A stretch of 14,245 bases of DNA from an uncultured Methylococcaceae bacterium (GCA_903939355.1 CAJAHC010000668.1:1-14245); one strand, 5' to 3'; counted from the stretch's first letter, positions 1-7,961 are shown. Made by a program: numbers and translations. The notes: a model not told the origin generated them from the sequence alone.

Positions 1-392
1 AAAAACAATTACGCAAAGGCTTATCATTAATCCCAAATGCAGCCGATTTAAATCATGCACTGGGGTTGCTGCTGGTACGTAAGGGAGATAAAAAGACAGC
101 TTTACAGGAGTTTGCCAAGGCCAGCAAGCTCGCACCAGATGATGCCCGCTACGCTTATGTTTATGGTATTGCTCTAAATTCTATAGGCAAGCAACGTGAA
201 GCATTGTCCGCATTGAAAGCCGCAGATACGCGCAATCCAAATAACCTTCAGCTACTCAGTGCATTGATTTCGATACTACGCGAGTCAGGTGATAACAAAG
301 CGGCGCTTGTGTACGCGCGAAAAATTTCAGAAGCACTACCAGACACTTTAGAAATAAAGCAGTTGCTAGTGGAATTGGAGCGTGCAAAGTGA
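1..392 (+). CDS. TPR-repeat protein, C-terminal part (5' end outside window)
   Basis: The reading frame is open from the first bases (codons start at base 3) to TGA at 390-392, giving about 129 codons with no convincing internal start, so this is the 3' end of a longer gene. It reads as three consecutive 34-residue tetratricopeptide repeats. They begin near visible residues 13 (AADLNHALGLLL), 47 (DARYAYVYGIAL) and 81 (NLQLLSALISIL), each with the A-x-x-x-A-L helix-turn-helix spacing and a P-D/P-N turn. TPR stacks are protein-protein docking surfaces. The AADLNHALGL and ARYAYVYGIAL wording resembles TPR tails found on periplasmic multihaem cytochromes, but no CxxCH is in view, so partner and location are unknown. 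The protein ends seven residues after the last repeat. No strong terminator follows. Confidence 0.85.
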   Translation, partial: KQLRKGLSLIPNAADLNHALGLLLVRKGDKKTALQEFAKASKLAPDDARYAYVYGIALNSIGKQREALSALKAADTRNPNNLQLLSALISILRESGDNKAALVYARKISEALPDTLEIKQLLVELERAK

Positions 393-807
393 TTTCTTTT
401 GAAAAAAGAACTTAGCTTGGAAGCTATTACCCTAGATGGATGCACTTCCCTGCGTCCTCAGGACTGCATGTCATCGAGTCAGAACAATTGCAAGGTGCAA
501 GATGAATTTTACAACAGTTTAACACCCATAAACTCAAGATCGTTAGATTAACCCATAGATAACACTATGAATCAACTATGCTCTATAAATCATCAAGCTA
601 TCGCAATATTTTATGTTTGTTATTTTTAGATTTTGCAAGCGTTGCCAATGCCAGTTATCCATTACCCTACTGGAACAATGGGGGCAAGCAAATCCGCCAT
701 TGTGCAGTTTGTCAAAAGCAAGCGATACGCGATGGAGGCTTGCAAGTTCATATTGAGAGTTGATTATCAAGACGAAGAAAGTTACCTAACTAATTCTGCA
801 GGTCGAG
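393..807. other. Intergenic region without a supported gene
   Basis: These 415 bases separate the TPR gene from the repeat upstream of the sulfatase. A weak T-rich/A-rich hairpin (TTCTTTT/AAAAGAA, about 398-414) follows the TPR stop. A short GTCC-TCA-GGAC hairpin lies at 454-464. Two small plus-strand frames (578-763, 61 codons; 633-824) overlap in different phases. The first has a hydrophobic, signal-like start and a CAVC motif, but no Shine-Dalgarno sequence and no family I recognise. A decayed gene is possible; I do not call one. Confidence 0.4.
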
Positions 808-853
808 TTAGGCAATACCCTTAACCCGACATTTATGCTTCGATGTATCGGGT
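808..853 (+). repeat. Hairpin repeat, copy 1 (upstream of sulfatase)
   Basis: This is a 46-bp element that matches copy 2 at 3284-3329 at 39 of 46 positions with no gap. It holds an inverted repeat ACCCGA / TCGGGT around a TTCGA-containing loop. It lies 35 bp upstream of the chosen sulfatase start and contains an ATG (835) in the same frame, which explains why a naive ORF starts there. It could be a REP-like palindromic repeat, or a terminator or attenuator in the sulfatase leader; it lacks a following T run. Confidence 0.6.
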
Positions 854-888
854 CTCAATTAACGTTTAACAACAAAAGGAAACTATTC

Positions 889-3264
889 ATGAAATCAAAA
901 CCGCTCGTTGTTTTAACCGTGACTACTTTGTGCTGTATGGCTACGCTAACAAACGCCACGCCAAAACCACCATCAACCGCGCCTGTTTCACTTAACCGCT
1001 CAAAGCTACCCATTAAAGAACCCACTTATCCTGCAATTACTATACTGGATGCACGCAAGGCAAAAGCTCCACCTCGGTTTCAGGTAAAAGCCCCAGAGGG
1101 TGCGCCCAATGTAATGGTGATTTTAATTGATGACCAAGGCTTCGGAGTAGCTAGTGCGTTTGGTGGCCCCGTTAAAGAACCGGTACTCGATCGTTTGGCA
1201 AGTGAAGGCTTGCGCTTTAATAATTTTAATACCACAGCCTTGTGTTCACCAACACGCACAGCCTTACTCACTGGTTATAACCATCACAGTAACAATATGG
1301 GCAGTATCGCTGAAGCTGCCACCTCCTTTCCTGGTAATACAGGGGTGCGTCCTCAAACCATTACCCCGATGGCAGAGGTATTGCGTCAAAATGGCTATAG
1401 CACAGCAGCTTTTGGTAAGTATCACGAAACACCCCCTTGGGAAGTGTCGGTATCAGGTGGTTATGACCGTTGGCCCACGCATTCAGGCTTTGATAAATTC
1501 TACGGTTTCATTGGCGGCGAAACTAATCAGTGGGCTCCAACCATTTATGATGGGGTAACGCGCGTTGAAACGCCTAGAACGCCTAATTATCACTTCACCA
1601 CCGATATGACCAATCAGGCGATTAGCTGGATTCAGGCGCAACACACTTTAACACCTGATAAACCGTTCTTTACTTATTTTGCCACGGGTGCAACTCATGC
1701 TCCACATCACGCGCCCAAGGAGTGGATAGAAAAGTACAAAGGCAAGTTTGCTATGGGCTGGGACAAACTGCGTGAACAAACGCTGGCAAAGCAAATTGAA
1801 TTAGGCATTGTACCCAAAGGCACGAAACTCGCGCCAAAACCCGAAGCCATCAAAGACTGGGAGTCTTTATCTGCGCAAGAAAAGGAATTGTTTGCGCATG
1901 AAATGGAAGTGTTTGCGGGCTTTGCTGAATTTACCGACCATGAAGTAGGCAGGTTGCTGGATTCCTTGAAAGACATGGGTGTACTAGACAACACGCTGGT
2001 TTTTTACATTGTTGGCGACAACGGTTCAAGTGCCGAAGGGAATATGACGGGGCTGTTTAATGAAACAGCTGCGTTAAATGGTATTCGTGAAAACTTTGAT
2101 GATGTTTATAAAAATATGGATAAATTGGGTGGCCCGTTAACCTATCCGCATTATGCCGCTGGTTGGGCAGTTGCAGGCGACGCGCCGTTCAGTTACACCA
2201 AACAAGTTGCTTCCGATTTTGGTGGTACGCGCAATGGTGTGGTGGTGTATTGGCCTAAGGGTATTCAAGCAAAAAATGAAATACGCACTCAGTTTAGCCA
2301 TGCGATAGACATTGCCCCCACGGTTTATGACGCGGTTAAAATACCCGCGCCTAAAGTAGTCAATGGCATAGTCCAAAGACCGATTGAAGGCACGAGTATG
2401 TTGTATTCCTTTGATGGTGCCAAAACACCAACTAAACACACCACCCAATATTTTGAAATGTTTGGTAATCGTGCTATCTATCAAGATGGCTGGGTAGCGC
2501 GTACTATTCATAGAGAGGCATGGGAATTTCAGCCCCGCACCAGCTTGGATAAAGATGTCTGGCAATTATTCAATGTCAACGAAGACTTCAGTGAAGCCAA
2601 TGATTTAGCAGCAACGAATCCAAAAAAGCTACAAGAATTACAGAAAGTGTTTTTGAAGGAAGCCGTCAAATACAACGTATTGCCAATTGATGATCGCTCT
2701 CTTGAACGGCTTAATCCAGAAATAGCGGGTAGACCTGATTTGATGGGAACACGCACCTCTTTAACGTTGTATGATGGTATGAACGTCAACGAAAGCGCGG
2801 CACTTAATACCAAAAATCACTCTTACACTGTCACCGCCGATGTCGATTTAGCCGATGCTTCTAGCAATGGCGTGATTATTTCTCAGGGTGGGCGTTTTGG
2901 TGGTTGGTCGCTATATATGAAAGATGGCATCGCTCATCATCAGTATAACTATTTAGGCTTAGAGCGCAGCAATGTCGCCGCTACCAAAGCGTTGACAGCG
3001 GGTCATCATGTCATTAAATACGAATTTTCTATCGATGAAGCCAAAGCAGGTGCAGGTGGCACAGCCGTGTTATCTGTCGATGGTGAAAAAGTAGCCGAGG
3101 GTAAAATCCCAAAAACCCATCCCTATTTGCAATCAATGGATGAAGGTATTAACGTCGGTGCTGACCACGAAACCCCTGTATCAGAAGACTATAAAGAAGG
3201 TGATAATAAATTCACGGGCAAGATTCAGAAAGTAACGATTGAAAATTTGCCTGCAAAAAAATAG
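889..3264 (+). CDS. Secreted formylglycine-dependent sulfatase (arylsulfatase family)
   Basis: The predicted product is a 791-residue exported sulfate ester hydrolase. I chose ATG 889 because it follows an AAAAGGAA ribosome site and opens a clean Sec signal peptide (MKSKPLVVLTVTT..., cleavage likely after TNA). The in-frame ATG at 835 sits inside a repeat hairpin. Sulfatase landmarks are all present (numbered from 889): metal-binding DD at 81-82, the CSPTRTALLTG signature with C119 as the formylglycine site and R123, GKYH with K177 and H179, ATHAPHH with H270, and GDN with D377/N378. After about residue 610 there is an extra beta-rich domain (GTRTSLTLYDGM to the end) resembling a concanavalin/LamG-type fold. 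Total length exceeds the roughly 530 residues of Pseudomonas PAS because of this tail and an insert at 285-335. Substrate is unknown. No formylglycine-generating enzyme is visible in this window. Confidence 0.92.
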   Translation: MKSKPLVVLTVTTLCCMATLTNATPKPPSTAPVSLNRSKLPIKEPTYPAITILDARKAKAPPRFQVKAPEGAPNVMVILIDDQGFGVASAFGGPVKEPVLDRLASEGLRFNNFNTTALCSPTRTALLTGYNHHSNNMGSIAEAATSFPGNTGVRPQTITPMAEVLRQNGYSTAAFGKYHETPPWEVSVSGGYDRWPTHSGFDKFYGFIGGETNQWAPTIYDGVTRVETPRTPNYHFTTDMTNQAISWIQAQHTLTPDKPFFTYFATGATHAPHHAPKEWIEKYKGKFAMGWDKLREQTLAKQIELGIVPKGTKLAPKPEAIKDWESLSAQEKELFAHEMEVFAGFAEFTDHEVGRLLDSLKDMGVLDNTLVFYIVGDNGSSAEGNMTGLFNETAALNGIRENFDDVYKNMDKLGGPLTYPHYAAGWAVAGDAPFSYTKQVASDFGGTRNGVVVYWPKGIQAKNEIRTQFSHAIDIAPTVYDAVKIPAPKVVNGIVQRPIEGTSMLYSFDGAKTPTKHTTQYFEMFGNRAIYQDGWVARTIHREAWEFQPRTSLDKDVWQLFNVNEDFSEANDLAATNPKKLQELQKVFLKEAVKYNVLPIDDRSLERLNPEIAGRPDLMGTRTSLTLYDGMNVNESAALNTKNHSYTVTADVDLADASSNGVIISQGGRFGGWSLYMKDGIAHHQYNYLGLERSNVAATKALTAGHHVIKYEFSIDEAKAGAGGTAVLSVDGEKVAEGKIPKTHPYLQSMDEGINVGADHETPVSEDYKEGDNKFTGKIQKVTIENLPAKK

Positions 3265-3283
3265 TCAAGTCAAGCAGCTCTGC

Positions 3284-3329
3284 TTAGGTAATAGCCATAA
3301 CCCGATATTTTAGCTTCGATGTGTCGGGT
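3284..3329 (+). repeat. Hairpin repeat, copy 2 (downstream of sulfatase)
   Basis: This is the second copy of the 46-bp element, 19 bp after the sulfatase stop and in the same orientation as copy 1 (808-853). The seven differences fall mainly in the flanks and loop; ACCCGA and TCGGGT arms are unchanged, so the ability to form the stem is kept. The two copies bracket the sulfatase gene exactly. No third copy is visible in the window. Confidence 0.6.
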
Positions 3330-3332
3330 TTT
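3299..3332 (+). terminator. Probable intrinsic terminator of the sulfatase gene
   Basis: The 7-bp stem AACCCGA (3299-3305) / TCGGGTT (3324-3330) can be extended by a wobble pair and an A-T pair and is followed directly by a short T run (TTTT, 3329-3332). It sits 34 bp after the sulfatase stop. It is moderate rather than strong because of the long loop and short U tract. It coincides with repeat copy 2. Confidence 0.5.
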
Positions 3333-3500
3333 ACTCTATTGCTAACCCAACTCCGACTACGACACATAATAACCGAAGACAATAGCCGATAAAGATAGAT
3401 AGCCAAATAATCAGAAAGATAGAGGCACTGGGGGTAATAGGTTAGCTCACTAATCGAAACTAATATCCTCGAAATAAATACTTATTACTATCAAACTGAA
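3333..3500. other. Gene-free stretch left of the IS remnant
   Basis: No coding region, strong hairpin or recognisable promoter is seen here. The frame of the transposase fragment stays open leftward only to 3441, and its residues before 3501 do not match the expected transposase sequence. The breakpoint of the truncated insertion sequence therefore probably lies close to 3495. Confidence 0.4.
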
Positions 3501-3680
3501 ATGGAAAGTTGGAATCATAACTTTAAAGTCGAAGCGATTCATGGTGAACGATTTTTGACACGTTCAGATACAAAATACCAAGTATTCCATAATATTGAAG
3601 TGTATTACAATCACAAACGGCGGCATTCCACATTGAGCTATGTTAGTCCAGAAAATTTTGAAGCTAAAAAAGTCGCTTAG
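3501..3680 (+). pseudogene. IS3-family transposase (OrfB), C-terminal remnant
   Basis: The 59 codons from ATG 3501 to TAG 3678-3680 match the last part of the integrase (rve) domain of IS3-family OrfB. MESWNHNFKVEAIHGERF corresponds to the segment after the second Asp of the DDE triad, and IEVYYNHKRRHSTLSY with SPENFE is the typical C-terminal block. The DDE Glu sits in the first motif (E2). The two Asp residues and the whole N-terminal half are missing, and the preceding residues (YYYQTE) do not give the usual DNA-x-x-ESW context. This is a truncated and inactive relic. It helps explain why the surrounding 700 bp is gene-poor. Confidence 0.8.
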
Positions 3681-3683
3681 CTA

Positions 3684-3710
3684 TGTGTCCGTGAATGCAG
3701 GCAAGATCAA
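3684..3710 (+). mobile_element. Possible right end of the degraded IS3-family element
   Basis: Immediately after the transposase stop comes TGTGTCCGTGAATGCAGGCA followed by AGATCAA. The spacing after OrfB and the TGTCC...GGCAAGATCA pattern look like the terminal inverted repeat of an IS3-group element. No matching left end is visible in the window, so only the right extremity seems to remain. Confidence 0.4.
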
Positions 3711-3975
3711 GTTGATAATGCTGATAGAGAGGTACAAAAGGGCGGATTATATGAACTGATAAACTAGTTTCTCAGAGATGAACTTTAAAACGAAATATAG
3801 CGAATTTGGTGATTATAATCAAATTATACTTAGAGGTCCTAATAGATCTATCTAAGTAAGTAACCTTAATTTGATTCAGTAAAATAATTCCGAAATAACT
3901 CATGCATGTATTAAATCTTTGAGCAGAGCAAAAAGATATCGACATCACCCTAAAAAGGGATTTGAAAAAAGAGAT
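3711..3975. other. Gene-free stretch right of the IS remnant
   Basis: This is AT-rich sequence with no supported gene on either strand. The small open frames here (minus 3772-4035; plus 3919-4209) start without ribosome sites and run across the terminator hairpin, and the second also runs antisense into ftsH, so they are probably spurious. I see no clear promoter. Confidence 0.4.
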
Positions 3976-4007
3976 GTAAAAACAGACGCAAACACGTCTG
4001 TTTTTAC
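3976..4007. terminator. Strong bidirectional intrinsic terminator downstream of ftsH
   Basis: This is a perfect 13-bp inverted repeat, GTAAAAACAGACG (3976-3988) and CGTCTGTTTTTAC (3995-4007), with the 6-nt loop CAAACA. The A5 and T5 tracts inside the arms give a U run in transcripts from either strand. It lies 62 bp beyond the ftsH stop on the minus strand, so its main role is probably to end the sigma/ftsH transcription unit. Confidence 0.75.
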
Positions 4008-4068
4008 TGGGAAACCGTGGCCTATAGGGGTTCACGGCGGACTAAAAGCCCCCCAAAATGAGCGCACC

Positions 4069-5988
4069 TCAAACTTGTCCGGCAGGTTTATTTTTGTTGA
4101 TATTAGTTTTAATAGGTTTGTTAATATCAGTTTTATCCTGCATTTCATAAGTAGTTTTAACGGAATCAATATCTTCTTTCGGTGGTCGAGCATCATTGCC
4201 CCCCATTAAGTCATCGATTTGATCTTTATCTATGGTTTCCCATTTCATCAAAGCATCAGCCATTTTGTGGAGAATGCTAATATTTTCCTGCAAAATGGTT
4301 TCAGCACGTTGATAATTAGTATCTATTACAATACGAATCTCTTCATCAATGTGGTGAGCTACAGTACTGGATACTTTACTACCTTGCGATCCAGGATAAC
4401 CCATGAAAGGTTGACCAGTCTCTTCACCATAAACCAAAGGACCAAGCTTGTCTGAAAAGCCCCAACGGGTGACCATATTACGAGCTAATTCAGTTGCACG
4501 TTCAATATCGTTAGATGCTCCTGTAGTCACACGATCGCCGCCATAAATCATTAGTTCTGCAATTCTGCCTCCAAATAAACTGGCAATTTGGCTTTCAAGC
4601 TTACGTTTACTGGCACTGTATTGATCCCTTTCAGGTAAAAACATAGTTATACCCAATGCTCTACCCCGAGGCATAATACTCACCTTATAAACTGGGTCAT
4701 GATCAGGTGACGATTGGCCTACAATACAATGCCCTGCTTCATGATAAGCCGTTAACAACTTATCATCTTCAGTCATAACCATTGTGTGCTTCTCTGCACC
4801 CATTAATATCTTGTCTTTGGCTTTTTCAAGATCACTCATATGAACTTGAAGTTTATTTGATCTTGCCGCAAACAAAGCAGCTTCGTTTACTATGTTAGCT
4901 AGTTCTGCTCCTGAAAATCCTGGTGTACCTCTAGCAATATCCTTCAATTTAACATCGTCAGAAGCGGGTACCTTTTTAATATGTACATTCAAAATTTGTT
5001 CGCGACCACGTACATCAGGCAAACCGACATTCACTTGGCGATCGAAACGGCCTGGTCTTAACAAAGCTTTATCAAGCACATCCGCTCTGTTAGTGGCAGC
5101 AATAACAATTACACCTTCATTGCCAGTAAAACCATCCATTTCTACAAGTAATTGATTAAGCGTTTGTTCGCGTTCATCATTACCGCCACCCATTCCAGCA
5201 CCACCTCTTTGGCGGCCGACAGCATCAATTTCATCTATGAATATGATGCAAGGAGAATGAGCCTTAGCTTGGGTAAACATATCTCTAACCCTAGATGCGC
5301 CTACACCAACATACATTTCAACAAAATCAGAACCAGATACAGTAAAGAATTTTACGCCCGCCTCTCCAGCAATTGCTCTTGCTATTAGCGTCTTGCCTGT
5401 TCCTGGAGGGCCTACCATTAATATACCGCGTGGTATTTGGCCGCCTAATTTCTGAAATTTTTGTGGATCTGCTAAGAAATCTACTAATTCAGCAACATCT
5501 TCCTTGGCCTCTTCGCACCCTGCTACATCCGCAAATGTAGCCGTCAACTTATCTTCTTCAAGTAGCTTGGCTTTGCTTTTACCAAAAGCATTGCCACCCA
5601 TTCCACCACCTTGAGTTTTACGCATATAGATTATCCAAACTGCTATCAATAACAGCATCGGAAACCATGAAATGAACATTTGCATGAACAACGATTGTTG
5701 TGCAGGTGGCTTAGTTCTAACTTGCACACCGGCACTTAAGAGATCGTCAATCAAATGCGGGTCATTCGGATTGTATGTTTCGAAGTTTTGACCGTCTGCA
5801 GTACGAAGCTTAATGGTTTGCCCCGTCATTTCGACCCTTTCAACTAATTTATTTTTAACCTTAACAATAAACTCAGAATAAGGTAAAGACTCATCAATGG
5901 CTGGCGTACTATTGACACGATTATATATAAGAAATGCACCGGTCAGAACAACACTCCAAAGGAGCCCGTTTATTATGTATTTTTTCAT
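4069..5988 (-). CDS. ftsH: ATP-dependent zinc metalloprotease FtsH
   Basis: The product is a 639-residue inner-membrane AAA+ protease that extracts and degrades membrane proteins and short-lived regulators. It has two membrane segments (about 5-22 and 101-121) flanking a periplasmic domain. The GPPGTGKT Walker A is at 193-200, the pore loop VEMYVGVG at 223-230 (Tyr where E. coli has Phe), Walker B IIFIDEID at 248-255, and the second region of homology with the RPGRFDR Arg fingers at 311-317. Zinc ligands are HEAGH 416-420 and D494 in GASNDI. The Lys/Asn-rich tail after 600 is not conserved. ATG 5988 follows an AGGGGA ribosome site. It lies 172 bp downstream of the sigma gene on the same strand and is not beside rlmE or folP, its usual gammaproteobacterial neighbours. 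It may be a second ftsH copy. Confidence 0.96.
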   Translation of the reverse strand: MKKYIINGLLWSVVLTGAFLIYNRVNSTPAIDESLPYSEFIVKVKNKLVERVEMTGQTIKLRTADGQNFETYNPNDPHLIDDLLSAGVQVRTKPPAQQSLFMQMFISWFPMLLLIAVWIIYMRKTQGGGMGGNAFGKSKAKLLEEDKLTATFADVAGCEEAKEDVAELVDFLADPQKFQKLGGQIPRGILMVGPPGTGKTLIARAIAGEAGVKFFTVSGSDFVEMYVGVGASRVRDMFTQAKAHSPCIIFIDEIDAVGRQRGGAGMGGGNDEREQTLNQLLVEMDGFTGNEGVIVIAATNRADVLDKALLRPGRFDRQVNVGLPDVRGREQILNVHIKKVPASDDVKLKDIARGTPGFSGAELANIVNEAALFAARSNKLQVHMSDLEKAKDKILMGAEKHTMVMTEDDKLLTAYHEAGHCIVGQSSPDHDPVYKVSIMPRGRALGITMFLPERDQYSASKRKLESQIASLFGGRIAELMIYGGDRVTTGASNDIERATELARNMVTRWGFSDKLGPLVYGEETGQPFMGYPGSQGSKVSSTVAHHIDEEIRIVIDTNYQRAETILQENISILHKMADALMKWETIDKDQIDDLMGGNDARPPKEDIDSVKTTYEMQDKTDINKPIKTNINKNKPAGQV

Positions 5989-6160
5989 GGTTCAATCCCC
6001 TGACACTTAAATTAAGGCCAATATTTAACGTTACTATTACTGACGGTCGAACCAACAAGAATTGTAAGTAACTCACCCTGTTAGTAGTCTATCATTTCGT
6101 TTTACAATTCCTACCCCTAAAGTAGGATTCAATATTAACTATCTTTAACTTGTTTGTACA
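5989..6160 (-). promoter_or_regulatory. Sigma-ftsH intergenic leader with inverted repeats
   Basis: This 172-bp gap sits upstream of ftsH. It contains a 9-bp inverted repeat GAATTGTAA (6059-6067) / TTACAATTC (6102-6110) with a 34-nt spacer, and a small TCCTAC/GTAGGA hairpin just after the sigma stop that lacks a U run. I found no convincing sigma-70 or sigma-32 promoter, so ftsH may be transcribed from the sigma promoter. The hairpins could affect processing or translation. Confidence 0.3.
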
Positions 6161-7540
6161 TTATAAAAATATAGCGAGTTGCTCACCGAAACTGCGTTTA
6201 ATTTTATCAAGCGCAATCACCTGAATTTGTCTCACTCGTTCTCTGGTTAAATTAAGCTCTACGCCAATTTCCTGCAGAGTCATTGCATTATCTGTATTAA
6301 CACCGAAATGACAACAAATTACTTTGGCTTCTCTAGGATTAAGTATTGTTATTGCCTTTAGTATTAGATTTTCAAGATCATTTTGAGCTATCTTCATAAA
6401 GGAACTTGTATAAACTTGCTGTTCAAGAAAATCAATAGGAGAAAAGGTATTTTCTCCATCTTCACTTGATAAATCTAATGGCATAGCCGTTTGTGAAATA
6501 GTCAAAATGGTATTTACATTATCTTGCGACATTTTTAGGTGTTCAGCCAACTCTTCCATAGTTGGGTCCTTGCCTTTTTGTGCACTAAGTTGCTCTTTTG
6601 ACCGAAATACTTTATTAATGTTTGCAACTTGTCCACAAGGCACACGAACCACTCTTTCGCAGCGCGATAAGGATCTTGATATAGCTTGTCTAATCCAATA
6701 ACCAGCATATGTAGAAAATTGAAAGCCCAATTGATGATCAAATTTATCAACCGCTTTTAACAAACCAGTCTGACCTTCTTGCACGAGATCATCAAAATCT
6801 AAAAAATTACTTTTATATTGATTTGCTATGAATAATACTAATCTAGAATTAGCAGAAGCAATCTGTTGCCTTAAGCATAACCAGCGATTTTCTGAATAAA
6901 TAACTTCTGAAAATAATGTTTGCATCTCACAACTGGACAAAAACAAAAACTGCTCATCGTATGCTGACAATAAATCAGGTAATTTAGTATCTTTAGTGCT
7001 AATACGCTGATTAACTCCTTCCAAACGTTTGAGAATTAAATCATCTTCTTTTATACCACCAAACATACTAGGTTGATAACAAAGCTCTCTATATTTATAG
7101 CCATATACGATAACATCAATTATTTTTGTCAAATCTGTAAAACAAAAGGGAAATAACATAAGTTCTGTTATTAGGTTTTGCTTATATTTGGCAAAAGAAG
7201 CATCAGCGGATGATTTACTGCTGAGCGAATCGAAACATTTCCTGATCCCTACCAAAGCATTCGATAATTCTGAATCCTGCGTTCCATCATCATCCTGCTC
7301 GACAACACAGCACTTTTGTTCATAATGATTTAACAACCACAATCCAGTAACTGGAAATTGACTTAATAAGCTTATAAGTTTTGATTTTTCATCTTTTAAT
7401 TTACAAGCGATATAAAAATTACTATTTTCTGGATACTCATAGCAACTCGAACTCCCAGCAGATAACTGACTCTTGGACGTTCTATCTTCGGCAATAAAGC
7501 CTGATTCTTGTTTTGATAACTCTGTATTCAAATAAGCCAT
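6161..7540 (-). CDS. RpoD-like alternative sigma-70 factor with divergent N-terminal half
   Basis: This 459-residue protein directs RNA polymerase to promoters. Region 2 spans about 225-297, including DLVQEGQTGLLKAVDKF and GFQFSTYAGYWIRQAISRSL. Region 3 is about 303-380. Region 4 is about 387-452, with helix-turn-helix TLQEIGVELNLTRERVRQIQ. The -35 reading residues (R433, E434, R437, Q438) match E. coli RpoD. In region 2.4 the Gln is kept (Q285), but the WW melting pair is YW and the nearby Thr is Ser. Residues 55-75 and 115-145 resemble the part of RpoD between regions 1.2 and 2.1, which RpoS and RpoH lack; region 1.1 is missing. It is therefore an RpoD paralogue rather than RpoS or RpoH. 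ATG 7540 follows a GAGGA site. FtsH downstream may degrade it, by analogy with RpoH; this is inference. Confidence 0.88.
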   Translation of the reverse strand: MAYLNTELSKQESGFIAEDRTSKSQLSAGSSSCYEYPENSNFYIACKLKDEKSKLISLLSQFPVTGLWLLNHYEQKCCVVEQDDDGTQDSELSNALVGIRKCFDSLSSKSSADASFAKYKQNLITELMLFPFCFTDLTKIIDVIVYGYKYRELCYQPSMFGGIKEDDLILKRLEGVNQRISTKDTKLPDLLSAYDEQFLFLSSCEMQTLFSEVIYSENRWLCLRQQIASANSRLVLFIANQYKSNFLDFDDLVQEGQTGLLKAVDKFDHQLGFQFSTYAGYWIRQAISRSLSRCERVVRVPCGQVANINKVFRSKEQLSAQKGKDPTMEELAEHLKMSQDNVNTILTISQTAMPLDLSSEDGENTFSPIDFLEQQVYTSSFMKIAQNDLENLILKAITILNPREAKVICCHFGVNTDNAMTLQEIGVELNLTRERVRQIQVIALDKIKRSFGEQLAIFL

Positions 7541-7709
7541 AACACCTAATCCTCACAACGAGAGGGATTTCAATATTTAAAGCAGTGGATAATTAAAATA
7601 AATTATTTATATCAACTACTTAGTTTCTTTTTTAAAATAATATAATCAAAAATAACTTCATCAAAAACACATTTTTTATTAACAGTATGTTGACTAATCA
7701 TTTCACAAA
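7541..7709 (-). promoter_or_regulatory. Long AT-rich leader of the sigma gene
   Basis: About 160 nt lie between the best promoter (7710-7738) and the sigma start codon. The sequence is extremely AT-rich and no small ORF or stable hairpin stands out. A leader this long may carry post-transcriptional control, but nothing specific is visible. Confidence 0.35.
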
Positions 7710-7738
7710 AAGATACCAATTACAATAAGTATTGTCAA
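7710..7738 (-). promoter_or_regulatory. Sigma-70-type promoter for the sigma gene
   Basis: On the minus strand a perfect -35 TTGACA (7738-7733) is followed by a 17-nt spacer and -10 TATCTT (7715-7710), pointing at the alternative sigma gene. The -35 hexamer lies within one of the repeated AAGTATTGTC(C)AA boxes, so occupation of that box would compete with RNA polymerase. Confidence 0.55.
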
Positions 7739-7889
7739 GATATAGTTTGACAAATACTTGGACAAAACTCTTAGTTAATTATACAAGCATTAAAGCCCGT
7801 GATTACAATTGATTCTGACGCCTTATAATCCTGAAATTAGAGTTTACCCACTAGATAGTTATAGGCATGGACAAGAAAGTATTGTCCAA
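7727..7889. promoter_or_regulatory. Cluster of repeated AAGTATTGTC(C)AA boxes (candidate operators)
   Basis: Three near-identical boxes are present: AAGTATTGTCAA at 7727-7738, its inverse TTGACAAATACTT at 7747-7759 (one extra A), and AAGTATTGTCCAA at 7877-7889. The first two form an inverted pair with 8 nt between them. Half-like copies TTGGACAA (7758-7765) and TGGACAA (7868-7874) also occur; the latter forms a 7-bp hairpin with TTGTCCA (7882-7888). Box 1 overlaps the -35 of the sigma promoter. The regulator is unknown. Confidence 0.45.
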
Positions 7890-7928
7890 CTTTGAGACCA
7901 TTTATTGAAGAGTTGGTTCAAATGAAAT

Positions 7929-7961
7929 ACTTTAACAACTAGCTTAGTTAGTTGTTAAAGT
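7929..7961. terminator. Perfect 13-bp inverted repeat downstream of the cupin gene
   Basis: ACTTTAACAACTA (7929-7941) and TAGTTGTTAAAGT (7949-7961) pair perfectly around the 7-nt loop GCTTAGT. It begins 46 bp beyond the cupin stop on the minus strand, where a terminator is expected. The stem is AT-rich and no U run follows, so it may be an mRNA-stabilising hairpin or a protein site instead. Confidence 0.4.

Noticed and set aside
578..763. Small plus-strand ORF with signal-like start and CAVC motif
   Set aside because: There is no ribosome site, an overlapping frame is also open, and I recognise no family. It may be a gene remnant, but the support is too thin.
835..888. Sulfatase start at ATG 835
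   Set aside because: This ATG lies inside the 46-bp hairpin repeat and lacks a ribosome site. ATG 889 has an AAAAGGAA site and begins a proper signal peptide.
808..3330. Sulfatase as an integron gene cassette with attC sites
   Set aside because: The flanking repeats do not fit the attC core patterns (RYYYAAC and GTTRRRY), and no integrase gene is in view.
3919..4209. Plus-strand ORF of 96 codons
   Set aside because: It starts at TTG without a ribosome site, crosses the strong terminator hairpin and continues antisense into ftsH.
5989..6160. Sigma-32 type heat-shock promoter before ftsH
   Set aside because: No sequence resembling the CTTGAA and CCCCAT boxes at the right spacing was found on the minus strand.
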